From assembly GCA_900554985.1 (NCBI GenBank), contig USJQ01000082.1:1-5525 (forward strand): DNA of 5,525 bases, read 5' to 3'. Below the pieces are notes generated by a model. It saw only the letters and a list, made by a program, of their open reading frames with translations. It did no database searches and had not been told where the DNA came from. Below, piece by piece: positions 1 to 5,525 of the stretch. Source of the DNA: an uncultured Collinsella sp. Lineage in GTDB: Bacteria; Actinomycetota; Coriobacteriia; Coriobacteriales; Coriobacteriaceae. How positions within the stretch are numbered: the stretch's first letter is position 1; each line of letters begins with the position of its first letter. Position numbers and translations under genes: made by a program.

Positions 1-73
1 GCCCGATGGCATGTTGCCCAAGGCAGTCTCTGCCGTCGAGGCGATTACCCAGCACGAGACCGACGAGGCCTAA
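1..73 (+). CDS. C-terminal tail of an unidentified protein (partial)
   Basis: An open frame runs from base 2 to a TAA at 71-73 and encodes the final 23 residues of a protein that begins outside the window. The tail contains the stretch DGMLPKAVSAVEAI and ends in an acidic TDEA. Its codon use matches the flavoprotein gene that follows. The TAA is followed with no gap by the GTG of that gene, which points to an operon with translational coupling. I do not recognise the family from this short tail and assign no function. That it is a real gene end rests on the clean frame, the abutting start and the lack of any other explanation for these bases. Confidence 0.6.
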   Translation, partial: PDGMLPKAVSAVEAITQHETDEA

Positions 74-1345
74 GTGAACACGAGCGCCTTCTATGACGTC
101 CTGCTAATCGGCGGCGGGGCTTCAGGCCTCGCCGCCGCCATTACGGCCGCACGTGCTGGCAAAAGCGTCTGCATCGTTGAGCGCGATGTCGCCTGCGGCC
201 TAAAGCTCCTTGCGACCGGTAACGGCCGCTGCAACCTCTCCAACGAATCGATTGATCCTCAGCGGTATAACCACCCCGCATTCGTCGAATCTGTCATGGG
301 CCCCCAACCCGAACAAGAGCTTATGGGTTTCTTCTCCTCGCTGGGCATCATGACAACCTCCGAGGAAGGCCGGCTATACCCGCGCTCCCTTCGCGCAGAA
401 TCGGTGCGCGACGCGCTTCTCAACGTTTGCGACCGCCTAGGTATTACCTTAATCTGCGGAGCCAACGTTGCCTCGGCGCACAAAGCTTCCGAAGGCTGGA
501 CACTCCAAATAGACCGTCCAGCGCGGGCGCTCAAGGCAAAAAAGCACGACGACCGAAAATCGGAGCTCCGCTCGCTTCGGAAAGCGCTCGCCGATGTCCC
601 TCGCAAGAACGAGGCCCTGGAGGCACATGCCGTAATTATCGCCACGGGTGGCAACCCCACCGGTATCGCCGATACGTTTGGCCTCCCCCTCACTTCGCTG
701 CGCCCCATCCTCTGCCCCGTATCGGCAACGGTCGTCGGCGATCGGGCGGCACTCAAGACGTTGGACGGCCTGCGCGTCCGCGCCCGCTTGACGCTCGCCC
801 GCAATCATAATGAGCTCTGGCACGAAGACGGTGAAGTCCTGTTTCGAACCTTCGGTATCTCGGGCGTCGCTGTCTTCAACCTCTCCCGTCGTATCCAGCG
901 CGGCGATACGATCCTGCTCGACGTTTTCCCCGACCTCTCTAAAGACGAGTTGCTCGATATGCTTAACCGGCGCGTTAAGCTGCTCGGCGGCTTTTCGCCC
1001 CGCGATCCCCGTTGGCTCGACGGCATGCTCGCCCCGCAACTCTCCCGCGTCGTCTGCACAGCGTTCGAGCAGTGCCATCCAGGCTCCAACGATGTCATCC
1101 ACCTGGTCTCGATCCTCAAGCATTTTAAGTTGCTCGTCGAAGGAACCGCCGAGGAGCGCTCGGCGCAGGTCACGCGTGGTGGCGTATCTGTCGAGAGCAT
1201 CTCAACACCCAGTCTACGCGCGCGCAGCGTTGTCGACACCCCGCTTTACGTCTGCGGCGAAGCGCTCGACATCGACGCCGATTGCGGAGGCTTTAACCTT
1301 GCGTGGGCATGGCTCTCGGGCATTCGCGCTGCAAGCAGCCTGTAG
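74..1345 (+). CDS. HI0933/BaiN-family NAD(P)/FAD-dependent oxidoreductase
   Basis: This 423-residue soluble flavoprotein is near the usual family length of about 400. Visible motifs, in order, are: the dinucleotide-binding GGGASG at residues 13-18, preceded by a hydrophobic strand; the family signature KLLATGNGRCNLSN at about 44-57; the ATGG FAD-contact motif at 190-193; FRTFGISG at about 257-264; and the C-terminal block CGEALDID...GGFNLAWAW at 394-413, which closes the FAD site. These identify the HI0933 (YhiN-like) group. Some members are annotated as BaiN-type bile-acid reductases, but most have no proven substrate, so the reaction stays open. The start is GTG. It is preceded by GAGG at 65-68, 5 bases away, and it directly follows the upstream stop. 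The FAD motif begins at residue 8 and leaves no room for a later start. A strongly charged segment at about residues 150-185 looks like an insertion before the ATGG strand. No signal peptide or membrane helix is seen. Family assignment is sure; substrate is unknown. Confidence 0.93.
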   Translation: MNTSAFYDVLLIGGGASGLAAAITAARAGKSVCIVERDVACGLKLLATGNGRCNLSNESIDPQRYNHPAFVESVMGPQPEQELMGFFSSLGIMTTSEEGRLYPRSLRAESVRDALLNVCDRLGITLICGANVASAHKASEGWTLQIDRPARALKAKKHDDRKSELRSLRKALADVPRKNEALEAHAVIIATGGNPTGIADTFGLPLTSLRPILCPVSATVVGDRAALKTLDGLRVRARLTLARNHNELWHEDGEVLFRTFGISGVAVFNLSRRIQRGDTILLDVFPDLSKDELLDMLNRRVKLLGGFSPRDPRWLDGMLAPQLSRVVCTAFEQCHPGSNDVIHLVSILKHFKLLVEGTAEERSAQVTRGGVSVESISTPSLRARSVVDTPLYVCGEALDIDADCGGFNLAWAWLSGIRAASSL

Positions 1346-1355
1346 CCGCGCAGTC

Positions 1356-1361
1356 TATAAT
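1356..1361 (+). promoter_or_regulatory. Possible -10 box (TATAAT) ahead of the second flavoprotein gene
   Basis: A perfect TATAAT lies 11 bases after the stop of the first flavoprotein, in otherwise GC-rich DNA. No good -35 is found at 16-19 bases upstream (the 17-base position reads AAGCAG), and there is no TGn extension. If it is used, transcription would start near 1368 and the message would begin just before the hairpin at 1376-1399. The support is the -10 match alone. Confidence 0.3.
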
Positions 1362-1375
1362 CAAAAACGCATTCG

Positions 1376-1407
1376 GGCCGTCTGGGATACCGGACGGCCT
1401 CTTTCTT
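1376..1407 (+). terminator. Intergenic hairpin, probable rho-independent terminator or attenuator
   Basis: GGCCGTC at 1376-1382 pairs perfectly with GACGGCC at 1393-1399. Inside it are one T-G wobble (1383/1392) and two more G-C pairs (1384-1385 with 1390-1391), giving a 10-bp stem closed by a GATA loop. A pyrimidine run TCTTTCTT follows at 1400-1407. It lies after the stop of the HI0933-type gene and 6 bases before the Shine-Dalgarno of the next gene. It could end the upstream transcript, or act as an attenuating leader if the TATAAT at 1356 is a promoter. The T run is interrupted by C, so termination is likely partial. Confidence 0.65.
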
Positions 1408-1413
1408 GCCTCT

Positions 1414-1419
1414 AAGGAG
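1414..1419 (+). promoter_or_regulatory. Ribosome binding site AAGGAG fixing the start at 1426
   Basis: AAGGAG stands 6 bases before the ATG at 1426. It decides against the in-frame upstream ATG at 1303, which would overlap the previous gene and add 41 residues with no family resemblance. Confidence 0.85.
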
Positions 1420-1425
1420 ACCTCG

Positions 1426-3066
1426 ATGATTGAAATCACCCAAGTCAACGCGTCGCTCGATGAAGCCGGCGATGAAAATGCCTGCCTCATTGTTGGCAAG
1501 CGAGTCGCCAAGCGCGTCCTACGTTGCAAAGACTCCGAGATCAAGTCCATCGAGCTCCACCGCAAGTCAATCGACGCTCGCAAAAAACGAGACGTCCATT
1601 TTATCCTGAGCTTTCGTGTTGAGCTGACCAGTCCCCACCTCGAGCGAGAAGCGGTCGACAGCGTTTCCGAGCGTGACCGCTCGCGCGTACGCGCGATAAA
1701 AGACGATGGGTCTTCATTCCCCACCCCCGTCTCCGACGCACCTCAAGAACGCCCTGTCGTTGTCGGCGCCGGATGCGCTGGCCTTTTCGCCGCGCTAACG
1801 CTCGCCAAAGCAGGTCTTAAGCCCTTGTTCATCGAGCGCGGCGACCCGGCATTTCGCCGCTCGCATGCGATCGACCTCTTTCTAAAGGAGCGCATCCTCG
1901 ACCCCGAGAGTAATACCCAGTTTGGTCTGGGCGGCGCGGGGACCTTCTCGGACGGCAAGCTCAATACGGGAACAAAAAATCCCGCCCATCGCCTTATCCT
2001 CGAAACCTTCGTCGAGGCGGGTGCGCCCCGCGATATTCTGTGGGATGCCAAGCCGCACATTGGCTCCGACATCCTTCCCACGGTTGTCACCGCTATATCC
2101 CAGCGCATCGAGCAGCTCGGAGGTATCGTCCGTTATCGAACAAAGCTCGTCGACATTCACATCGACGCGTCTGGCGCCATCACCGGTATTGATGTCCAAT
2201 CGTCCCAAGACGCCACTTACGAGCCAATCGAGACAAAGCACCTCATCCTCGCCTGCGGGCATTCTGCTCGCGATATTTTTGAGCTCCTTAAGGACCACAA
2301 CGTGGCCCTCGCACAAAAGACCTTTGCCATGGGCGTTCGCATCGAGCATCCGCAGCGCGACATCGACCGAGCCCAATATGGAGCCTTGGCGGGACATCCT
2401 GCCCTCGGAGCAGCCCCCTACAAGCTCGTCGCCCATCTTCCCAACGGCCGCAGCGTGTTCTCGTTTTGCATGTGCCCCGGCGGGCAGGTTGTCGCCGCCT
2501 CTTCCGAGCAGGGCCACCTGTGCGTCAACGGCGCCAGCCTCAATGCCCGCGACGGACGCAACGCAAACGCCGCCCTGCTCGTTAACGTCACGCCTGAGGA
2601 CCTTCCCAACGATGACCCGCTCGCCGGCATCGAGCTCCAACGTGCCTGCGAGGCGGCCGCCTATCGCCTGGGCGGTTCCAACTGGAACGCACCGGCACAA
2701 CTCGTCGGAGATTTCCTCGCAGAACGCGCCAGCAAGGCGCCCGGAAAGGTAAAGCCCACCTATCCGCTCGGTGTGACCTGGACGGCAATTGACGAAGCCC
2801 TGCCGCAGCATATCGTCGAGTCGCTCCGCCTGGGACTTCCCCTACTCGGAAAAAAGCTACGAGGTTACGACCGTCCCGATGCCGTTCTTACCGGCGTGGA
2901 GACTCGTTCGAGCTCACCGGTCACTGTCACCCGAGACCGAACGTGCCATGCCGTGTCGACCCCGGGCCTCTACCCTTGTGGTGAGGGAGCTGGATATGCC
3001 GGCGGCATCATGAGCGCGGCCACCGACGGCATTCGTTGTGCCGAAGCCCTGATCGCAGACCTCTAA
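1426..3066 (+). CDS. COG2509-type uncharacterised FAD-dependent dehydrogenase
   Basis: The predicted protein has 546 residues and is soluble. Residues 1-75 form the small N-terminal domain typical of this family, with the conserved KSIDARKKRDVHFIL stretch at about 47-61. A Rossmann FAD-binding motif GAGCAGL follows at 114-120, with an acidic-arginine end (ERGD) at 137-140. Other family blocks are GGAGTFSDGKLNTGTK at 169-184, ACGHSARD at 276-283, CMCPGGQVVAASSE at 348-361, GVETRSSSP at 490-498 and the C-terminal FAD closure CGEGAGYAGGIMSAATDG at 518-535. The family is widespread in anaerobes, but its reaction has not been established to my knowledge; it is often called NAD(P)/FAD-dependent oxidoreductase. 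The start at ATG 1426 is set by AAGGAG at 1414-1419. The gene lies 80 bases after another flavoprotein gene on the same strand, with a hairpin between, so co-transcription is possible but interrupted. It ends in TAA just before a terminator shared with the convergent uvrB. No key motif appears lost. Confidence 0.92.
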   Translation: MIEITQVNASLDEAGDENACLIVGKRVAKRVLRCKDSEIKSIELHRKSIDARKKRDVHFILSFRVELTSPHLEREAVDSVSERDRSRVRAIKDDGSSFPTPVSDAPQERPVVVGAGCAGLFAALTLAKAGLKPLFIERGDPAFRRSHAIDLFLKERILDPESNTQFGLGGAGTFSDGKLNTGTKNPAHRLILETFVEAGAPRDILWDAKPHIGSDILPTVVTAISQRIEQLGGIVRYRTKLVDIHIDASGAITGIDVQSSQDATYEPIETKHLILACGHSARDIFELLKDHNVALAQKTFAMGVRIEHPQRDIDRAQYGALAGHPALGAAPYKLVAHLPNGRSVFSFCMCPGGQVVAASSEQGHLCVNGASLNARDGRNANAALLVNVTPEDLPNDDPLAGIELQRACEAAAYRLGGSNWNAPAQLVGDFLAERASKAPGKVKPTYPLGVTWTAIDEALPQHIVESLRLGLPLLGKKLRGYDRPDAVLTGVETRSSSPVTVTRDRTCHAVSTPGLYPCGEGAGYAGGIMSAATDGIRCAEALIADL

Positions 3067-3085
3067 CGCACGAATTCCAGCGCGC

Positions 3086-3140
3086 AAAAGACATAGGCCC
3101 CGAGCTCCACAGGGAACTCGGGGCCTGTTCGCTATTTCTT
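3086..3140. terminator. Bidirectional terminator between convergent genes
   Basis: AGGCCCCGAG at 3095-3104 pairs perfectly with CTCGGGGCCT at 3117-3126. After one mismatch, three further pairs (3106-3108 with 3113-3115) extend the stem around a four-base loop. Reading the - strand, the stem starts 5 bases after the uvrB stop and is followed by ATGTCTTTTG, a modest T run. Reading the + strand, it lies 28 bases after the dehydrogenase stop and is followed by TGTTCGCTATTTCTT, which is weaker. It probably serves both genes, with uvrB the better served. Confidence 0.8.
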
Positions 3141-5309
3141 AAACCGTGCACCCTGGCGTTTTCTGCCCGATGCGAACGTGGAACCCTTGCGGGCCTGCAA
3201 ACGCAAGCGCTCGATCGTCTCGTCCTCAGACGCACCCTCGAGCATCGCCCGAATCTGAACGACGGCATCGCGCAGGCGCGCCGCCTCCTCAAAGTCCATG
3301 GCGGCAGAAGCGTTACGCATATCCTCTTCCATGGTTTCGACGATCCGCACAAGCTCGTCATGCGGCAGTTCTTCCAACTGCTCCGCAAGTGTCTGCTCGG
3401 GCGCCACCGTTTCCGGCACACCGCCCTCGCCCGACTCATCGGGCGTATAGAATGCGCCATGGCCAAGAGAGTCGCCCTTCGAGCGTCCTTTGGAGCCCAC
3501 AGTTTTTTCGGCCTCGGCAATAAAACTTGAGATGTCGTTGATGGCCTTGCGCACTGTCTTGGGCACAATGCCATGCTCTTCGTTATATGCCATCTGAATC
3601 TCGCGACGGCGCTGCGTCTCCTCGATGGCCTCTTTCATCGAATCGGTCACAACGTCCGCATACATGATGACTTCGCCATCGGCGTTACGGGCCGCGCGGC
3701 CAATCGTCTGAATCAGCGAACGGCGGTTGCGCAAGAATCCTTCCTTATCGGCATCGAGAATTGCCACCAGTGAGACCTCGGGAAGATCCAAGCCCTCGCG
3801 AAGCAGGTTGATGCCAACGAGAACATCGATCTTGCCCTCGCGCAGCGTTCGCAGGATCTCGACACGGTCCATTGTCGCCGTATCAGAATGCATGTAATTG
3901 ACCTTAATGCCCGCATCAAGCAGATGGTCGGTCAGGTCCTCGGCCATGCGCTTGGTCAACGTGGTCACCAGCACGCGCTCCTTGCGGGCAACGCGCTCGC
4001 GAATCTCGTCCTCAAGATCGTCAATCTGACCGCGAACCGGACGCACATCGATCTTGGGATCGAGCAGACCGGTCGGACGAATAATCTGCTCAACGTCGTT
4101 TTGGCTCACCCGCAGCTCATAGTCGCCCGGTGTTGCCGAAACGTAGATGAACTGGGGTATCCTTGCCTCAAACTCATCGAAACGAAGCGGGCGGTTATCG
4201 AGCGCCGAGGGCAGGCGAAAACCGTGTTCCACCAGTGTCACTTTACGCGAGCGGTCACCTTCGTGCATGCCGCGAATCTGCGGCACCGTCACATGGCTCT
4301 CATCGATGATGCAGAGCATATCCTTGGGAAAGTAATCGATTAGGGTAAACGGCGGCTCACCCGGTTTGCGACCGTCCAGATGACGCGAGTAGTTCTCGAT
4401 GCCGTTGCAAAAGCCCATCGTCTCGAGCATCTCAAGATCATAATCGGTGCGCTGCTGCAGACGCTGCGCCTCGAGCAACTTGTCGGTCGCCTTGAGCTCT
4501 GCGACGCGCTTCTCGCACTCTTCGCTGATCGATTTCAGAGCCGCCTTGACCTTAGGCTTCTCGGTCACGTAGTGCGATGCCGGCCATACGGGGATGGCCT
4601 CGTACTCACGAAGCATCTCACCGGTGACCTCATCGATCTCGGCAATCAGCTCGACCTCGTCGCCAAAAAACTCAAACCGCAACGGATGCTCGGCATAAGG
4701 CGGATACACGTCGACAACATCGCCGCGCACGCGGAACGTGCCGCGGGTAAAATCAAAATCCTGCCGCTCAAACAGGCGTTCCACCAGCTGCCGGAGGAAC
4801 ACGTCCCGGTCCATGATGTCTCCCTCACGAATGCGCAGGGTCAGGTTACGGTAATCTTCCGGGGTGGACAGGCCGTAAATGCAGGAGACGGACGCCACCA
4901 CAATCACGTCCCGGCGCGTCATCAGGGAATTCATGGCGTTCAGGCTCAGGCGGTCCAGCTCGTCATTGATGGCGGAATCCTTCTCGATATAAGTGTCGGA
5001 ACTGGCGATGTACGCCTCCGGCTGGTAATAGTCGAAATAGGAAACGTAGTAATCCACCGCGTTATTCGGGAAAAAGCTTTTCAGCTCCGAGTGAAGCTGC
5101 GCGGCGAGCGTCTTGTTGTGGGAAATCACCAGCGTGGGCCTGTTCATCCAGGCGATCAGATACGCCATCGTGAACGTCTTGCCGCTCCCGGTCACCCCCA
5201 GCAGGCCCTGGTGCTTGTTGCCCGCTTCCAGAGACTTGAGCAGCTTGCCGATGGCCTGCTCCTGGTCCCCCGAGGGCTTGAAGGAGGAATTTAATTCAAA
5301 AGACGACAT
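3132..5309 (-). CDS. uvrB: UvrABC excision nuclease subunit B (UvrB), probably chimeric
   Basis: UvrB takes DNA from UvrA, uses ATP-driven strand probing to verify a lesion, and recruits UvrC for incision in nucleotide excision repair in the cytoplasm. The 725-residue protein carries Walker A GVTGSGKT (38-45), the tyrosine-rich beta-hairpin region from YYVSYFDYY to DTYIEKD (87-111), [15 protein letters not shown] (189-203), the Walker B-like CIIDESH (333-339), SATPGDYE (391-398), and helicase motifs from [12 protein letters not shown] (499-510) through QTIGRAARN (534-542). A UVR domain for UvrC contact lies near 657-690. It is longer than E. coli UvrB (673), mainly in the linker before the UVR domain and in a basic tail. 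ATG 5309 was chosen because [16 protein letters not shown] is a typical UvrB beginning; no Shine-Dalgarno precedes it. Codon style changes between about residues 165 and 200 while the frame stays open (see the composition break feature). The - strand stop is TAG at 3132-3134. Identity is certain; unity of origin is doubtful. Confidence 0.97.
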   Translation of the reverse strand: MSSFELNSSFKPSGDQEQAIGKLLKSLEAGNKHQGLLGVTGSGKTFTMAYLIAWMNRPTLVISHNKTLAAQLHSELKSFFPNNAVDYYVSYFDYYQPEAYIASSDTYIEKDSAINDELDRLSLNAMNSLMTRRDVIVVASVSCIYGLSTPEDYRNLTLRIREGDIMDRDVFLRQLVERLFERQDFDFTRGTFRVRGDVVDVYPPYAEHPLRFEFFGDEVELIAEIDEVTGEMLREYEAIPVWPASHYVTEKPKVKAALKSISEECEKRVAELKATDKLLEAQRLQQRTDYDLEMLETMGFCNGIENYSRHLDGRKPGEPPFTLIDYFPKDMLCIIDESHVTVPQIRGMHEGDRSRKVTLVEHGFRLPSALDNRPLRFDEFEARIPQFIYVSATPGDYELRVSQNDVEQIIRPTGLLDPKIDVRPVRGQIDDLEDEIRERVARKERVLVTTLTKRMAEDLTDHLLDAGIKVNYMHSDTATMDRVEILRTLREGKIDVLVGINLLREGLDLPEVSLVAILDADKEGFLRNRRSLIQTIGRAARNADGEVIMYADVVTDSMKEAIEETQRRREIQMAYNEEHGIVPKTVRKAINDISSFIAEAEKTVGSKGRSKGDSLGHGAFYTPDESGEGGVPETVAPEQTLAEQLEELPHDELVRIVETMEEDMRNASAAMDFEEAARLRDAVVQIRAMLEGASEDETIERLRLQARKGSTFASGRKRQGARFKK
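4710..4815 (-). other. Composition break inside uvrB (candidate chimera junction)
   Basis: By hand count on the coding strand, residues 1 to about 183 use TCC for about half of serines, CTG for most leucines (about 17 of 22), GTG for most valines, several CGG arginines and a mix of GAA and GAG. After about residue 200, serine is mostly TCG, valine is spread over GTC, GTG and GTT, arginine is mostly CGC or CGT, and glutamate is nearly all GAG. That matches the two flavoprotein genes to the left. The change lies in or next to the conserved block [17 protein letters not shown] (residues 184-200, about 4710-4760), where two unrelated uvrB genes could share near-identical bases. Counts are approximate. 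The exact join cannot be placed by eye. Confidence 0.55.
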
Positions 5310-5395
5310 ACGCGAGGAAGTCAGTATAATCCCCCCGCCCCGCCGGGCTAGGACAATGTTTGACAATTCCCCCCTGCTGACCCAGTATATGCGGC
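5310..5395. promoter_or_regulatory. Divergent promoter region between uvrB and a probable membrane protein gene
   Basis: These 86 bases separate two divergent starts and should hold both promoters. On the + strand there is a perfect TTGACA at 5360-5365, with only weak -10 candidates after it (TATATG at 5386-5391, spacer 20, is the best match). A TATAAT also occurs at 5325-5330. For uvrB, the - strand reads TATACT over 5323-5328, without a well-spaced -35 (TTGTCC at 5351-5356 is 22 bases away). A C-rich run lies at 5331-5348, and GACAAT is repeated at 5352-5357 and 5362-5367. Neither start has a Shine-Dalgarno. No LexA-type SOS box was recognised. Confidence 0.45.
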
Positions 5396-5525
5396 ATGTA
5401 CATTCCCACGCAGGAAGAACGGTATGCAAAAAAAGGGTTCGTCTCTCTCATCCTGTGCGTCGTGGTCCCCTCCTGCCTGTACGTCTCCCTTCTATCCAAG
5501 CAACTGATGATGGTGCGCGGGCATG
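5396..5525 (+). CDS. N-terminus of a probable membrane or membrane-anchored protein (partial)
   Basis: An ATG at 5396 opens a frame that runs to the window edge (43 codons). The first 14 residues are polar, [15 protein letters not shown] hydrophobic segment follows at about residues 15-33 ([19 protein letters not shown]), then [10 protein letters not shown] charged N-terminus followed by a near 20-residue hydrophobic stretch suggests a transmembrane helix, with the N-terminus probably inside the cell. The gene is divergent from uvrB. TCC supplies three of its four uninterrupted serine codons, in keeping with the right-hand, foreign-looking end of uvrB. There is no Shine-Dalgarno before the ATG. 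The family cannot be recognised from this piece. Another frame from ATG 5389 is also open, but it encodes a His/Arg-rich peptide with no hydrophobic pattern, so this frame is preferred. Confidence 0.55.
   Translation, partial: MYIPTQEERYAKKGFVSLILCVVVPSCLYVSLLSKQLMMVRGH

Noticed and set aside
74..1345. Bile-acid 7-dehydroxylation (bai) gene cluster
   Set aside because: The first flavoprotein belongs to the broad family that includes BaiN, but no other bai-like gene is present in the window, so a bile-acid role cannot be claimed.
1303..1425. Longer start for the COG2509 gene at ATG 1303
   Set aside because: It would overlap the upstream gene by 43 bases and translate the hairpin. The extra residues look non-coding, and AAGGAG sits correctly before ATG 1426.
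1882..2811. A 309-codon open frame on the - strand within the COG2509 gene
   Set aside because: It is antisense to a gene with clear family motifs along its full length. It has no recognisable domains and no own ribosome site or terminator that I can see.
4380..5294. A 304-codon open frame on the + strand opposite uvrB
   Set aside because: It lies entirely inside uvrB on the opposite strand. Its product is low in recognisable motifs, and it is explained by the codon bias of uvrB, which avoids complementary stops.
5310..5395. LexA/SOS box upstream of uvrB
   Set aside because: I searched both strands for a CGAAC(N4)GTTCG-type or CTGT(N8)ACAG-type palindrome and saw no convincing match.
5310..5429. 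Longer start for uvrB at 5429
   Set aside because: The extra 40 residues do not resemble UvrB, whose normal N-terminus begins at MSSFEL. The extension would also run through the divergent promoter region and into the divergent gene.
5389..5525. Alternative frame from ATG 5389 on the + strand
   Set aside because: It is open to the edge but encodes an Arg/His/Pro-rich peptide typical of a shadow frame. The frame from 5396 has a credible membrane segment.
1..5525. A mobile element, CRISPR array, defence system or RNA gene
   Set aside because: No terminal inverted repeats, transposase, regularly spaced repeats, tRNA cloverleaf or rRNA segment was visible. The window is nearly filled by housekeeping or orphan enzyme genes.

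Overview
The window holds part of a GC-rich bacterial chromosome, or of an assembled metagenomic contig. It carries two flavoprotein oxidoreductase genes in tandem on the + strand, a convergent uvrB on the - strand, and two genes cut by the window edges. I see no rRNA, tRNA, insertion sequence, CRISPR array or phage gene.

Layout. Bases 1-73 are the last codons of an unidentified gene. Its stop directly abuts the GTG start of an HI0933/BaiN-family FAD oxidoreductase (74-1345). An 80-base gap follows, with a perfect TATAAT and a strong hairpin. Next is a COG2509-type FAD-dependent dehydrogenase (1426-3066) with a good Shine-Dalgarno. A 10-bp perfect stem at 3095-3126 separates it from the convergent uvrB (3132-5309, - strand) and probably terminates both. 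An 86-base divergent intergenic region separates uvrB from the start of a probable membrane protein (5396 to the edge, + strand).

Organism. From 1 to about 4700, codon use and protein style suggest a GC-rich actinobacterium of the Coriobacteriia, Collinsella-like. This is inference from style, not a database match. From about 4800 to the end the style changes. Within uvrB, serine codons shift from mostly TCG to mostly TCC, leucine becomes almost all CTG and valine mostly GTG, and CGG arginine and GAA glutamate become more frequent. Both starts in that right-hand part lack a visible Shine-Dalgarno. The reading frame is intact across the change, which falls in a conserved block of UvrB. The simplest reading is that uvrB here is a chimera. 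It could be a misassembly of two gut-type genomes at a conserved stretch (the right part perhaps Verrucomicrobia/Akkermansia-like, low confidence), or less likely a real interphylum recombination.

How the genes work together. The two flavoproteins are unrelated in subfamily but both bind FAD, and their physiological substrates cannot be read from sequence. UvrB is the damage-verification helicase of UvrABC excision repair and has no evident functional link to them. The convergent arrangement looks like ordinary chromosomal packing.
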